From: Cytophagales bacterium
GTDB lineage: Bacteria > Bacteroidota > Bacteroidia > Cytophagales > UBA9547
Direction: 5' to 3'
Length of the DNA stretch: 6,968 bases
Assembly: GCA_025360395.1 (NCBI GenBank)
Contig: JANYCH010000233.1
Location: 1 to 6,968, forward strand
Below are positions 5,854-6,968 of the stretch, piece after piece (within the stretch, counting starts at the first letter, position 1; each line of letters opens with the position of its first letter). A program made the translations under genes and the position numbers. The notes beneath the pieces are model-generated. The model was not told the origin of the DNA. It ran no database searches and worked only from the letters and a program-made list of their open reading frames with translations.

Positions 5854-6968
5854 CTGCAGAAAGTATTAAGGCAGCATTACAACCTCCAAACCCTGAGGCA
5901 GTTTTTAATGCATGCGAGGTTTTTAATTTTAAATTCTTCTTAATCACATTTAACGGAACACTTATTCCGTGTTCATCATAACCTATTGAGGCTAGTATTT
6001 CATTTTTATACATACATTCTGTTGCGATAGCAGATTCTATCAAACCAGCTGCACCATAAGTGTGACCAAAATAACCTTTAAGGCTGTGGATATTAGCTTT
6101 TTCTAAACCTGACAGTGTTATAGCCAAGCCTTCAGATTCATCATTATACAATGTTGCTGTGCCATGAGCATTGATATAGCCAATATCTTGCCTGTCAATT
6201 TTTGCCAGCTTAATCGCTTTTTCAATAGCGATATTCAATCCATCGCCAGTTCGGGATGGCCCTGAAATGTGATTTGCATCGTTTGAAGTTGCCGCCCCTG
6301 AAATATAAACCGGACGCGCAAAATCAGGTTTTTGTCTTGATAAAACTAATACTCCGCAAGCTTCTCCCGGAGAAAGCCCTGACCTTTTTTTATCGAAAGG
6401 CTTGCAAGGGAAAGGACTTATAGCATTTAAACTGTTAAATCCTGAAATGGTAAATTCAGAAAGTGTATCACCTCCGCAAACTATTACCTGTTCATATTCG
6501 CCTTCTTCCAGGAGGTTTTTAGCCAGGATCATGGCCGATATGCCTGAAATACAAGCATTAGAGATAACAATGGGTGAATTTGGGTTTTTAAAAAACGAAG
6601 TTATTGTATTAGCCATTGAAGGCAAGGTCAATCTGATATCATGGGGTTGATTTTCGATAAGTTCAATGTTCCCTTTAGTAGTTGAAAAAACAAAAATTGT
6701 TGATTTGTCTGAAAGAGGAATTTCAACACTATTCTGAATATCTGCAATAGTCGTAATCATCATCCTCTCCAGTCTGGTGAGATTGGGATCCTTTAAGAAT
6801 GAAGTATGATTTATGAACAAGTCTTCTGAAAATGAACTTGAATAAAAATCTTTCAACTTAATTGTTTCTTTGTTGGTGAGTTTAATTGCTGATTCTCCCG
6901 ATCTCATTTTTTGCCAGCTGACTTCCGTTCCCAGACCAAATGGCGAGAATATGCAACTAGCTGAAATA
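5846..6968 (-). CDS. Beta-ketoacyl-ACP synthase (KS-1), N-terminus beyond window edge
   Basis: The reading frame is open to the right edge. An in-frame ATG at 6907 looks like a start but is internal: the codons before it (6967-6908) encode ISASCIFSPFGLGTEVSWQK, which is the conserved first strand and helix of KS enzymes (xxIxSPxGxGxxxxW) running straight into MRSGESAI. Only a few codons should be missing. Numbered from that ATG, the nucleophile motif is SNACISG (116-122) with Cys119, NAHGTATLYND (246-256) has His248, LKGYFGHTYGAAG (276-288) has Lys277 and His282, and SGFGGCN (338-344) closes the active site. All catalytic residues are present. The total of roughly 375-380 residues is somewhat shorter than FabF. 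It is the upstream partner of the Cys-less half KS, with an 8-nt overlap. It could be an ApeR-like initiating KS or a second elongating KS; the sequence does not decide between them. Confidence 0.9.
   Translation of the reverse strand, partial: ISASCIFSPFGLGTEVSWQKMRSGESAIKLTNKETIKLKDFYSSSFSEDLFINHTSFLKDPNLTRLERMMITTIADIQNSVEIPLSDKSTIFVFSTTKGNIELIENQPHDIRLTLPSMANTITSFFKNPNSPIVISNACISGISAMILAKNLLEEGEYEQVIVCGGDTLSEFTISGFNSLNAISPFPCKPFDKKRSGLSPGEACGVLVLSRQKPDFARPVYISGAATSNDANHISGPSRTGDGLNIAIEKAIKLAKIDRQDIGYINAHGTATLYNDESEGLAITLSGLEKANIHSLKGYFGHTYGAAGLIESAIATECMYKNEILASIGYDEHGISVPLNVIKKNLKLKTSHALKTASGFGGCNAALILSADD

Larger units (their letters stand above)
1..6968 (-). other. Segment of an aryl polyene/flexirubin-type pigment operon
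   Basis: All eight genes lie on the minus strand and almost every junction overlaps or nearly touches, so they are very likely co-transcribed from a promoter to the right of the window. The combination of multiple ketosynthases with a chain-length-factor-like partner, a hotdog dehydratase, a LolA-like protein, a small lipoprotein and a family 2 glycosyltransferase is the recognised signature of aryl polyene and flexirubin clusters; the ape cluster of Proteobacteria has the same set of classes. The NodB deacetylase gene suggests the Bacteroidota version. Carrier protein, ketoreductase, starter-unit enzymes and exporter are not seen here and should lie in the flanks. The exact product (aryl polyene ester, flexirubin or a relative) cannot be decided from these genes. 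Confidence 0.85.

Noticed and set aside
6905..6907. ATG as the start of KS-1
   Set aside because: The frame stays open upstream and encodes the conserved KS N-terminal strand and helix, so this Met is internal.
1..6968. CRISPR arrays, tRNA or rRNA genes, insertion sequences, long direct repeats
   Set aside because: The window is almost entirely protein coding, and no repeat array, RNA-gene pattern, transposase or flanking terminal repeats were seen on either strand.

Overview
This window is a stretch of one leftward (minus-strand) operon of the aryl polyene / flexirubin (dialkylresorcinol-type pigment) class. It probably comes from a member of the Bacteroidota. The DNA is AT-rich, the starts lack convincing Shine-Dalgarno sequences, and a lipoprotein, a LolA-like carrier and a NodB deacetylase lie among pigment-type ketosynthases. 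Species cannot be told from the window. Eight genes are visible. The first (right edge) and last (left edge) run off the window, and no promoter is visible.

In transcription order, right to left, the right half (about 3007-6968) holds four ketosynthase-like (KS) genes in two couples. Each couple is a Cys-bearing KS followed by a Cys-less relative that overlaps it by 7-8 nt. They are KS-1 (5846 to beyond 6968), a half-length KS-like protein (5215-5853), KS-2 with a full Cys-His-Lys-His set (4005-5207), and a chain-length-factor-like protein (3007-4011). The left half (1-3014) holds a membrane-anchored NodB polysaccharide deacetylase (2256-3014), a LolA-like periplasmic carrier (1607-2263), a small lipoprotein (985-1629), a FabZ-like hotdog dehydratase (577-945) and the N-terminal part of a family 2 glycosyltransferase (1-584).

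The KS couples and the dehydratase would build a conjugated polyene acyl chain on a carrier protein. The glycosyltransferase, the LolA-like carrier and the lipoprotein fit the later attachment of the chain to a lipid or glycolipid and its delivery to the outer membrane. The deacetylase's substrate is not evident. Acyl carrier protein, ketoreductase, aromatic starter enzymes (ammonia-lyase, CoA ligase), acyltransferase and MMPL exporter are expected for such a cluster but are not in this window.

The genes are packed very tightly. Most junctions are 7-8 nt overlaps, one is a 7-nt gap, and the single real spacer (946-984, 39 nt) carries a small hairpin. The points most worth a second look are the two paired active/inactive KS couples, the half-length KS, the extensively altered catalytic residues of the chain-length-factor-like protein, and the dehydratase with Gln where the family acid normally sits.
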